NCBI RefSeq assembly: GCF_947507565.1
Contig: NC_089193.1
Coordinates: forward strand, 62,001 to 126,000
DNA: 64,000 bases
DNA from: Oscarella lobularis
Taxonomy: Eukaryota; Porifera; Homoscleromorpha; Homosclerophorida; Oscarellidae
Direction: 5' to 3'
Below are positions 11,361 through 21,000 of this stretch, one piece after another. Both the position numbers and the translations under genes were made by a program. The stretch's first letter is position 1. Each line of letters begins with the position of its first letter. The notes under the pieces were generated by a model. That model searched no databases. It saw only the letters and a list, made by a program, of their open reading frames with translations, and was not told where the DNA came from.

Positions 11361-11949
11361 AGGACAAATTGACCCAGGAAAAATTGTCCGAGGACAAATT
11401 GTCCCCAGGACAAATTGTCCCAGGACAAATTGTCCAAGGACAAATTGTCCCCAGGATAAATTGTCCCCAAGACAAATTTTCCCAGGACAAATTTTCCTAG
11501 GACAAATTCTCCCAGGACAAATAGTCCCAGGACAAATTGTCCCTGGACAAATTGTCCCAGGACCAATTGTCCCCAGGACAAATAGTCCCAGGACAAATTG
11601 TCCCTGGACAAATTGTCCCAGGACCAATTGTCCCCAGGACAAATTGTGCCAGGACAATTTGTCCTGGGGACAAATTGTGCCAGGACAAATTGTGCCAGGA
11701 CAATTTGTCCTGGGGACAAATTGTGCCAGGACAATTTGTGCCAGGACAATTTGTCCTGGGGACAAATTGTCCCAAGGACAATTTGTCCTGGGGACAAATT
11801 GTCCCAGGACAATTTGTCCCAGGACAAATTCTCCCCAGGAGAAATTCTCCCAGGACAAATAGTCCCAGGACAAATTGTCCCTGGACAAATTGTCCCTGGA
11901 CAAATTGTCCCAGGACAATTTGTCCTGGGGACAATTGTCCCCAGGACAA
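11361..11949. repeat. Satellite D, array 2
   Basis: Resumes the ACAAATTGTCCCAGG repeat immediately after satellite E. A four-unit block of 60 bp is duplicated head to tail (about 11517-11576 and 11577-11636). Orientation switches occur near 11655, 11700, 11750 and 11915, each making a near-palindrome. The open frames of up to 275 codons here are repeat artefacts. Confidence 0.92.
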
Positions 11950-12415
11950 CTCTACCTACATCACATACCTTTGCCCCCTCGAGAGTCATCCTTCCTTCTG
12001 ATTGCCTTCCCTTCCTTTCCTCCCCTTCCCACACGCGTCCCTTGCTTATATCCTTCTTCCTTACATATGTAAAGAAACAAATTAGAGACCCCTCAATAAC
12101 TAAAACTCTACCTACATCACATACCTTTGCTCCATCCATAGCCATCGTTCCTTCTGATTGTTTTTCCTTCCTTTCCCTCCCCTCTCACTCGCGTCCCTTG
12201 CTTATATCCATCTTTCTTACGCTCTTACACATCTAAAGAAACGAATTAGAGACCCCCCAATAACTAAAACTCTACCTACATCACATACCATCGATCCCTT
12301 GATATTCCTTCTCTTCCCTGCCTGCTTGTTCCTCTTCTCCCTCGCGCCCCATCTCCTTGTCATTGTTCCTCCCATCCCTATGCCCCTAAGAAAACTAATT
12401 AGAAATATGTAACCC
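11950..12415. repeat. Repeat P: three diverged copies of about 160 bp
   Basis: Copies begin at 11950, 12106 and 12270, each with CTCTACCTACATCACATACC. The first two end with a shared AAAGAAAC...AATTAGAGACC...AATAACTAAAA block; the third is more diverged but keeps AATTAGAAA. The middles are pyrimidine-rich and poorly conserved. No coding signal. Confidence 0.75.
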
Positions 12416-12551
12416 AATTAGGAACCATTATATACCTATCAGTATTGACTCTGCCCTAACATTGCCCCTATACACATTAACAAAGCCACACAACTCATAA
12501 ACAATTGCATGGCACTTATCTGACATCCTCCAGAAACCCTCTGTTTACAAA
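12416..12551. other. Unique island, nothing recognised
   Basis: About 135 bp of non-repetitive AT-rich sequence between repeat P and satellite F. No exon, RNA gene or element end recognised. Confidence 0.4.
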
Positions 12552-13047
12552 AAGGGAGAAGGCAAAAGGCACAGGAGAAGGCAAAAGGCAAAGGGAGAAG
12601 GCAAAAGGCAAAGGGAGAAGGAAAAAGGCAAAGGGAGAAGGCAAAAGGCAAAGGGAAAAGGCAAAAGGCAAAGGGAGAAGGCAAAAGGCAAAGGGAGAAG
12701 GCAAAAGGCAAAGGGAGATGGCAAAAGGCAAAGGGAGAAGGAAAAAGGCAAAGGGAGAAGGCAAAAGGCAAAGGGAGAAGGCAAAAGGCAAAGGGAGAAG
12801 GAAAAAGGCAAAGGGAGAAGGCACAAGGCAAAGGAGAAAGCAAAAGGCAAAGGGAGAAGGAAAAAGGCAAAGGGAGAAGGCACAAGGCAAAGGAGAAAGC
12901 AAAAGGCAAAGGGAGAAGGCAAAAGGCAAAGGGAAAAGGCAAAAGGCAAAGGAGAAGGCAAAAGGCAAAGGAGAAGGCAAAAGGCAAAGGGAAAAGGCAA
13001 AGGAGAATGCAAAAGGCAAAGGGAGAAGGCAAAAGGCATAGGAGAAG
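12552..13047 (+). repeat. Satellite F: 20-bp purine-rich array
   Basis: About 25 copies of GGCAAAAGGCAAAGGGAGAA with little divergence in the first half and small deletions after about 12830. The strand is almost purine-only apart from periodic C. With no stop codons in the unit, every frame stays open on both strands (178 codons plus, 261 codons minus); the resulting Lys/Arg-rich or Leu/Pro/Phe-rich strings are not credible proteins. Confidence 0.92.
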
Positions 13048-13075
13048 GACAAATTGTCCCCAGGACAAATTGTCG
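13048..13075. repeat. Two-unit fragment of satellite D
   Basis: Two tandem copies of GACAAATTGTC with the spacer CCCAG, at the junction between satellite F and dispersed repeat B. Its presence shows that D units sit at both edges of repeat B. Confidence 0.7.
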
Positions 13076-13079
13076 CCAA

Positions 13080-14045
13080 ATTCCAAACCACAATGCTCTA
13101 CGATGAAGGGAAAGACGTCTACGAGACGTTCGAAACGAGTCCGAAACGCAAAAGTTGGATTTAGCGAAATTTTGACCAAATTTCGATCGCACGCGAAAAA
13201 AACCTTTTCGCGCCTTTCAGCCATCCCAAATCCTTCTTAAAAAAACCGAAAAACGGCTGCAGAAACGACTGCACGGCGCAGAAAATCGAAGGACAAAAAT
13301 CGATTTTCCAATTCGCGACTCGTTTCGCGAAAAAGCGCACAACTCTGCAAGGAGACGTCGCACGAACACCGCACCGGTGCCATTCGATTCGTCGTGGTCT
13401 GACAAATAAAACCTGGTACCACGTTTACCAATTTTCGCCAATTTTTGACATAAAATTAAGCGAAACCAACAATACGCCTACGCGCGTACACCGTAAACGA
13501 CACCACCTTAACCGTGCCGCCACTCCGCGACGGCGCGTCGTACGACGATAAGCGGCACTTCGATCGAGAGGGCATATGGTGCAGTTTACAAATTGCCGCC
13601 ACTCGACGGCATCCGAGTCGCCGTTTGCCGTAGAGCACGTGCGAAAGAAAGGGAACACGCCCCCCTTTTACGGACACATTAATTCGGCAAAAACGACGCC
13701 GAAAGCGACGCTTCGCGTCGCAAAACGTTCTAAACCGTCTCGAATCCTTCGTTTCGAAGCCATTCGAAACGAAAAATTCACTATTCGAAGCTCGCGCCAC
13801 AACTTGGCGACGCGACGCGTTCGTACGCGCGCTCCGCGGGCGACGAACGCTCTAAAACTGCTTCGTAACTATCTACTACTTACATTTTGACGTCGCTCGG
13901 ACCTTCGCATCGTAGAAAACGAGCCAGAAACAGTGTTTCTTCGAAAGGGGACGCGCGCGCTAACATGAGCACGTGACCTCACGGGTTTAACAATGTGACG
14001 TCATAAATAAACTATTACAAATCAGGGTTTCAAATTGCTACGCCT
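13080..14045 (+). repeat. Dispersed repeat, copy B
   Basis: Collinear with 1200-2110 through the shared landmarks listed for copy A. It is immediately preceded by a D fragment and followed about 50 bp later by D array 3. Frames up to 114 codons on the minus strand are not shared with copy A, which argues against coding. Likely a non-coding dispersed unit; the mobile-element interpretation is inference. Confidence 0.6.
13970..14003 (+). promoter_or_regulatory. E-box plus CRE module (copy B)
   Basis: CACGTGAC (13970-13977) and TGACGTCA (13996-14003) start 26 bp apart, as in copy A, although the bases between them differ between copies. This preserved pair and spacing suggests constraint or simply recent shared ancestry. 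Confidence 0.4.
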
Positions 14046-14097
14046 ATAGAATGGCACGGCAACACGTACAAAGCGGTTTCGCGAAGATTGGACGAGT

Positions 14098-14851
14098 GTA
14101 ATTTGTCCCCAGGACAAACTGTCCACGGACAAATTGTCCCAGGAAAAATTGTCCCCAGGACAAATTGCCCCAGGACAAATTGTCCCAGGACAAATTGACC
14201 CAGGAAAAATTGTCCCAGGACAAATTGTCCACAGGACAAATTGTCCCAGGACAAATTGTTCCAGGACAAATTGTGCCAGGACAAATTGTCCCAGGACAAA
14301 TTGTCCCAGGACAATTTGTCCCAAGAAAAATTGTCCCAAGGAAAAATTGTCCCAGGACAAATTGTCCCAGGACAAAATTCTCCCCAGTACAAATTGTCCC
14401 AGGACAAATTGTCCCCAGGACAAATTGTCCCCAGGACAAATTGTCCCAGGACAAATTGTCCCCAGCACAAATTGTCCCAAGGAGAAATTGTCCCAGGACA
14501 AATTGTCCTAGGAAAAAATTTCCCCAGGACAAATTGTCCCCAAAACAAATTGTCGTAGAACAAATTATCCCAGGACCAATTGTCCCCAGGACAAATTGTC
14601 CCCAGGACAAATTGTCCCCAGGACAAATTGTCCCCAGGACAAATTGTCCCAGGACAAATTGTCCCCAGCACAAATTGTCCCAAGGAGAAATTGTCCCAGG
14701 ACAAATTGTCCTAGGAAAAAATTTCCCCAGGACAAATTGTCCCCAAAACTAATTGTCATAGAACAAATTATCCCAGGACCAATTGTCCCCAGGACAAATT
14801 GTCCCCAGGACAAATTGTCCCCAGGACAAATTGTCCCAAAACAAATTCTCA
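14098..14851. repeat. Satellite D, array 3
   Basis: About 48 units of the ACAAATTGTCCCAGG family. The segment 14461-14663 is repeated at 14664-14860 with few differences (about 203 bp period), including the unusual stretch CCTAGGAAAAAATTTCCCC. Open frames up to 224 codons are repeat artefacts. Confidence 0.92.
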
Positions 14852-14966
14852 AAAAATTACAGGGAAATTACAGGGGGTTAGCCAACGTGTCTCTCCTGTA
14901 ATAAATTACAGCGAAATTACAGGGAGTTAGCCAACGGGTCACTCCTGTAATAAATTACAGGGAAAT
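14852..14966. repeat. Satellite E, array 2 (about two units)
   Basis: Slightly over two units of the 49-bp family between D array 3 and satellite G. Together with 17532-18006 it brackets satellite G, as if G had expanded inside an E array. Confidence 0.85.
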
Positions 14967-17531
14967 TAAAGGAGGTGTATATATTCTGGCAGGCGGTGTA
15001 CGTACTCCGCCAGCAGGCGGTGTATATATTCCGGCAGGCGGTGTACATATTCCGGCTGGCGGTGTATACATTCTGGCAGGCGGTGTAAGTACTCAGCCAG
15101 CAGGCGGTGTATATATTCCGGAGGGCGGTGAACGTACTCCACCAGCAGGCGGTGTATATATTCCGGCAGGCGGTGTAAATATTCCGGCAGGCGGCGTAGA
15201 TATTCCGGCAGGCGGCGTATATATTCCGGGAGGCGGTGTACGTACTCCGACGGCAGGCGGTGTATATATTCCGCCAGGCGGTGTATATATTCAGGCAGGC
15301 GGTGTATATATTCTGGCAGGCGGTGTAAGTACTCAGCCAGCAGGCGGTGTATATATTCCGGAGGGCGGTGAACGTACTCCACCAGCAGGCGGTGTATATA
15401 TTCCGGCAGGCGGTGTATATATTCCGGCAGGCGGTGTATATATTCCGGCAAGCGGTGTACGTACTCCGCCAGCAGGCGGTGTAGATATTCTGGCAGGCGG
15501 TGTAAGTACTCCGCCAGCAGGCGGTGTATATATTCCTGCAGGCGGTGTAGATATTCTGGCAGGCGGTGTACGTACTCCGCCAGCAGGCGGTGTATATATT
15601 CCTGCAGGCGGTGTAGATATTCTGGCAGGCAGTGTACGTACTCCGCCGGCAGGCGGTGTATATATTCCGGCAGGCGGTGTATATATTCTGGCAGGCGGTG
15701 TAAGTACTCCGCAAGCAGGCGGTGTATATATTCCGGCAGGCGGTGTAAGTACTCAGCCAGCAGGCGGTGTATATATTCCAGCAAGCGGTGTACGTACTCC
15801 GCCGGCTGGCGGTGTATATATTCTCGCAGGCGGTGTACGTACTCCTCCAGCAGGCGGTGTATATATTCCGTCAAGCGGTGCACGTACTCCGCCAGCAGGC
15901 GGTGTAGATATTCTGGCAGGCGGTGTAAGTACTGTGCCAGCAGGCGGTGTATATATTCCGGCAGGCGGTGTAGATATTCTGGCAGGCGGGGTACGTACTC
16001 CGCCGGCAGGCGGTGTATATATTCTGGCAGGCGGTGTACGTACTCTGCCGGCAGGCGGTGTACGTACTCCGCCGGCAGGCGGAGTAGATATTCCGGCAGG
16101 CGGCGTAAATATTCCGGCAGGCGGTGTACGTACTCCGCCGGCAGGCGGTGTATATGTTCCGGCAAGCGGTGTACGTACTCCGCCAGAGGGCGGTGTAGAT
16201 ATTCTGGCAGGCGGTGCATTCCGGCAGGCGGTGTATATATTCCGGCAGGCGGTGTACCTACTCCGCCAGCAGGCGGTGTATATATTCCGGCAGGCGGTGT
16301 ATATATTCCGGAAAGCGGTGTACGTACTCCGCCAGCAGGCGGAGTAGATATTTTAGCAGGCGGTGTACGTACTCCGCTGGCAGGCGGTGTACGTACTCCG
16401 CCGGCAGGCGGTGTATATATTCCGGCAAGCTGCGTACGTACTCCGCGGGCAGGCATTGTACGTACTATGCCGGCAGTCGATGTACGTACTCCGCCGGCAG
16501 GCGGTGTATATATTCTGGCAGGCGGTGTACGTACTCCGCCGGCAGGCGGCGTAGATATTCCGGCAGGCGGCGTATATATGTTCCGGAGGGCGGTGTACGT
16601 ACTCCGCCGGCAGGCGGTGTATATATTCTGGCAGGCGGTGTACGTACTCCGCCGGCAGGCGGCGTAGATATTCCGGCAGGCGGCGTATATATGTTCCGGA
16701 GGGCGGTGTACGTACTCCGCCGGCAGGCGGTGTATATGTTCCGGCAAGCGGTGTACGTACTCCGCCAGAGGGCGGTGTAGATATTCTGGCAGGCGGTGTA
16801 TTCCGGCAGGCGGTGTATATATTCCGGCAGGCGGTGCACCTACTCCGCCAGCAGGCGGTGTATATATTCCGGCAGGCGGTGTATATATTCCGGAAAGCGG
16901 TGTACGTACTCCGCCAGCAGGCGGTGTAGATAATCTGGCAGGCGGTGTAAGTACTGCGCCAGCAGGCGGTGTATGTATTCCTGCAGGCGGTGTAGATATT
17001 CCGGCAGGCGGTGAACGTACTCCACCAGCAGGCGGTGTATATATTCCGGCAGGCGGTGTATATATTCCGGAAAGCGGTGTACGTACTCCGCCAGCAGGCG
17101 GTGTATATATTCTGGCAGGCGGGTACGTACTCAGCCGGCAGGCGGTGTATATATTCTGGCAGGCGGTGTAAGTACTCCGCCAGCAGGCGGTGTATATATT
17201 CCGGCAGGCGCTGTAAGTACTCAGCCAGCAGGCGTTGTATATATTCCGGCAGGCGGTGTACGTACTCCGCCGGCAGGCGGTGTATATATTCTGGCAGGCG
17301 GGGTACGTACTCCGCCGGCAGGCGGTGTATATATTCCTGCAGGCGGTCTATATATTTCTGCAGGCTGTGTATATATTCTGGCAGGCGGTGTATACATTCA
17401 GGCAGGCGGTGTATATATTCTGGAAGACGGTGTAAGTACTCCGCCAGCAGGCGGTGTATATATTCCGGCAGGCGGTGTAAGTACTCCGCCAGCAGGCGGT
17501 GTAGATATTCTGGCAGGCGGTGTACGTACTC
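14967..17531. repeat. Satellite G: mixed 21/24-bp GGCGGTGTA array
   Basis: A GC-rich array mixing a 21-bp unit (GGCGGTGTATATATTCCGG plus CA) and a 24-bp unit whose first 20 bases, GGCGGTGTACGTACTCCGCC, form a near-perfect palindrome. A roughly 585-bp segment is duplicated (about 16141 and 16726), as is a 120-bp segment near 16561 and 16681. Both unit lengths are multiples of three, so a 593-codon minus-strand frame (14966-16747) of Tyr/Ile/His/Arg/Leu/Pro repeats stays open. No start context, splice sites or non-repeat domain supports a gene. Confidence 0.93.
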
Positions 17532-18006
17532 CCAAAAATTACATCGAAATTACAGGGGGTTAGCCAACGAGTCTCTCCTGTAATAAATTACAGCAAAATT
17601 ACAGGGGGTTAGCCAACAGGTGTCTCCTGTAATAAATTACAGCAAAATTACAGGAGGTTAGCCAACCGGTCTCTCCTGTAATAAATTACAGCAAATTTAC
17701 AGGGGGTTAGCCAACGGGTCTCACCTGTAATAAATTACAGCAAAATTACAGGGGGTTAGCCAACGGGTGTCTCCTGTAATAAATTACAGCAAAATTACAG
17801 CCGGTTAGCCAACGGGTGTCTCCTGTAATAAATTACAGCAAAATTACAGGAGGTTAGCCAACCGGTCTCTCCTGTAATAAATTACAGCAAATTTACAGGG
17901 GGTTAGCCAACGGGTCTCTCCTGTAATAAATTACAGCAAAATTACAGGGGGTTAGCCAACGGGTCTCTCCTGTAATAAATTACAGCGAAATTACAGGGGG
18001 TTAGCC
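17532..18006. repeat. Satellite E, array 3
   Basis: About 9.6 units of the 49-bp family, here mostly with TTACAGCAAAATTACAGG rather than the GCGAAA form of array 1. It ends abruptly in TTAGCCA, where satellite H begins. Confidence 0.92.
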
Positions 18007-21000
18007 ACCGTATGGTACTAAGGAGACCTCATATCTGACGTATGGTATTAGAGAGACCTCCAATATCTGTCGTATGGTATTAGAAAGACCTCCAATATCT
18101 GTCGTATGGTATTAGAGAGACCTCCAATATCTGTCGTATGGTACTAGGGAGACCTCCAATATCTGTCGTATGGTATTAAGGAGACGTCCAATATCTGTCG
18201 TATGGTATTAGAGAGACCACCAATATCTGTTGTATGGTAATAGAGAGACCTCCAATATCTACCGCACGGTACTAGGGAGACCTCCAATATCTCTCTTATG
18301 GTATTAGAGAGACCTCCACTATCTGTCGTAAGGTACTAGGGAGACCACCAATATCTGTCGTATGGTACTAAGGAGACCTCCAATATCTGTCGTATGGTAT
18401 TAGAGAGACCTCCAATAACTGTCGTATGGTATTAGAGAGACCTCCAATAACTGTCGTATGGTACTAAGGAGACCTCCAATATCTGTCGTATGGTACTAGG
18501 GAGACCTCCAATATCTGTCGTATGGTACTAAGGAGACCTCCAATATCTACCGTATGGTACTAGGGAGACCTCCAATACCTGTCGTATGGTACTAAGGAGA
18601 CCTCCAATATCTGTCGTATGGTATTAGAGAGACCACCAATATCTGTCGTATGGTATTAGAGAGACCTCCAATAACTGTCGTATGGTATTAGAGAGACCTC
18701 CAATAACTGTCGTATGGTACTAAGGAGACCTCCAATATCTGTCGTATGGTACTAGGGAGACCTCCAATATCTGTCGTATGGTACTAAGGAGACCTCCAAT
18801 ATCTACCGTATGGTACTAGGGAGACCTCCAATATCTGTCGTATGGTACTAAGGAGACGTTCAATATCTATCGTATGGTATTAGAGAGACCTCCAATACCT
18901 TTCGTATGGTATTAGAGAGACCACCAATATCTGTCGTATGGTACTACAGAGACCTCCAATATCTGTCGTATGGTACTAGGGAGACAAACAATATCTGTTG
19001 TATGGTATTAGAGAGACCTCCAATATCTGTCGTATGGTACTAGTGAGACCTCAAATATCTGTCGTATGGTATTAGAGAGACCTGTCGTATGGTACTAAGG
19101 AGACGTCCAATATCTGTCGTATGGTATTAGAGAGACCACCAATGTTTGTCGTATGGTACTACAGAGACCTCCAATATCTGTCGTATGGTACTAGAGAGAC
19201 CTTCAATATCTGTTGTATGGTATTAGAGAGACCTCCAATATCTGTCGTATGGTACTAGTGAGACCTCCAATATCTGTCGTATGGTATTAGAGAGACACCC
19301 AATATCTGTCGTATGGTACTAGGGAGACCTCCAATATCTGTCGTATGGTATTAGAGAGACCTCCAATATCTGTCGTATGGTATTAGAAAGACCTCCAATA
19401 TCTGTCGTATGGTACTACAGAGACCTCCAAAATCTGTCGTATGGTATTAGAGAGACCACCAATATCCGTCGTATGGTATTAGAGAGACCTCCAATATCTG
19501 TCGTATGGTACTAGAGAGACCTCCAATATCTGTCGTATGGTATTAGAGAGACGTCCAATATCTGTCGTATGGTACTAGGGAAACAAACAATATCTGTTGT
19601 ATGGTATTAGAGAGACCTCCAATATCTGTCGTATGGTATTAGAGAGACCTCCAATATCTGTCGTATGGTATTAGAGAGACCTCCAATATCTTTCGTATAG
19701 TACTAGAGAGACCTCCAATATCTGTCGTATGGGATTAGAGAGACCTCCAATATCTGTCGTATGGTACTAGTGAGACCTCAAATATCTGTCGTATGGTATT
19801 AGAGAGACCTGTCGTATGGTACTAAGGAGACGTCCAATATCTGTCGTATGGTATTAGAGAGACCACCAATGTTTGTCGTATGGTACTACAGAGACCTCCA
19901 ATATCTGTCGTATGGTACTAGAGAGACCTTCAATATCTGTTGTATGGTATTAGAGAGACCTCCAATATCTGTCGTATGGTACTAGTGAGACCTCCAATAT
20001 CTGTCGTATGGTATTAGAGAGACACCCAATATCTGTCGTATGGTACTAGGGAGACCTCCAATATCTGTCGTATGGTATTAGAGAGACCTCCAATATCTGT
20101 CGTATGGTATTAGAAAGACCTCCAATATCTGTCGTATGGTACTACAGAGACCTCCAAAATCTGTCGTATGGTATTAGAGAGACCACCAATATCCGTCGTA
20201 TGGTATTAGAGAGACCTCCAATATCTTTCGTATGGTACTAGAGAGACCTCCAATATCTGTCGTATGGTATTAGAGAGACCTCCAATATCTGTCGTATGGT
20301 ACTAGGGAAACAAACAATATCTGTTGTATGGTATTAGAGAGACCTCCAATATCTGTCGTATGGTATTAGAGAGACCTCCAATATCTGTCGTATGGTATTA
20401 GAGAGACCTCCAATATCTTTCGTATAGTACTAGAGAGACCTCCAATATCTGTCGTATGGGATTAGAGAGACCTCCAATATCTCTCGTATGGTACTAGTGA
20501 GACCTCAAATATCCGTCGTATGGTATTAGAGAGGCCTCCAATATCTGTCGTATTGTATTAGAGAGACGTCCAATATCTGTCGTATGGTATTAGAGAGACC
20601 TCCAATATCTGTCGTATGGTATTAGAGAGACCTCCAATATCGGTCGTATGGTACTAAGGACACCTCAAACATCTACCGTATGGTAATAGGGAGACCTCCA
20701 ATATCTGTTCGTATGGCACTAAGGAGACCTCAAATATCTACCGTATGGTAATAGAGAGACCTCCAATATCTGCCGTATGGTAATAGAGAGACCTCCAATA
20801 TCTGCCGTAATGTACTAAGGAGACCTCAAGTATCTACTTACGGTACTAAGGAGACCTCCAATATCTGTCTTATGGTATTAAAGAGACCTCCAATATCTGT
20901 CGTATGGTACTAAGGAGACCTCAAGTATCTACCGTACGGTACTAGGGAGACCTCCAATATCTGTCGTATGGTATTAGAGAGACCTCCAGTATCTGTCGTA

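Noticed and set aside
11280-12236. Frames up to 275 codons
   Set aside because: They cross the boundary between satellites E, D and repeat P in one reading, which no real protein gene would be expected to do; most codons are repeat-derived.
12439-13224. 261-codon Leu/Pro/Phe-rich and 178-codon Lys/Arg/Gly-rich frames
   Set aside because: Both strands of the purine-rich 20-bp satellite F lack stop codons, so long frames are inevitable.
14022-14901. Frames of 100-224 codons on both strands
   Set aside because: Satellite D array 3; same arithmetic effect as in array 1.
14966-16747. 593-codon minus-strand open frame with regular Tyr-Ile-His-Arg-Leu-Pro repeats
   Set aside because: It lies wholly inside satellite G, whose 21- and 24-bp units are multiples of three and contain no stop in this frame. 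No domain, start context or splice signal supports it.
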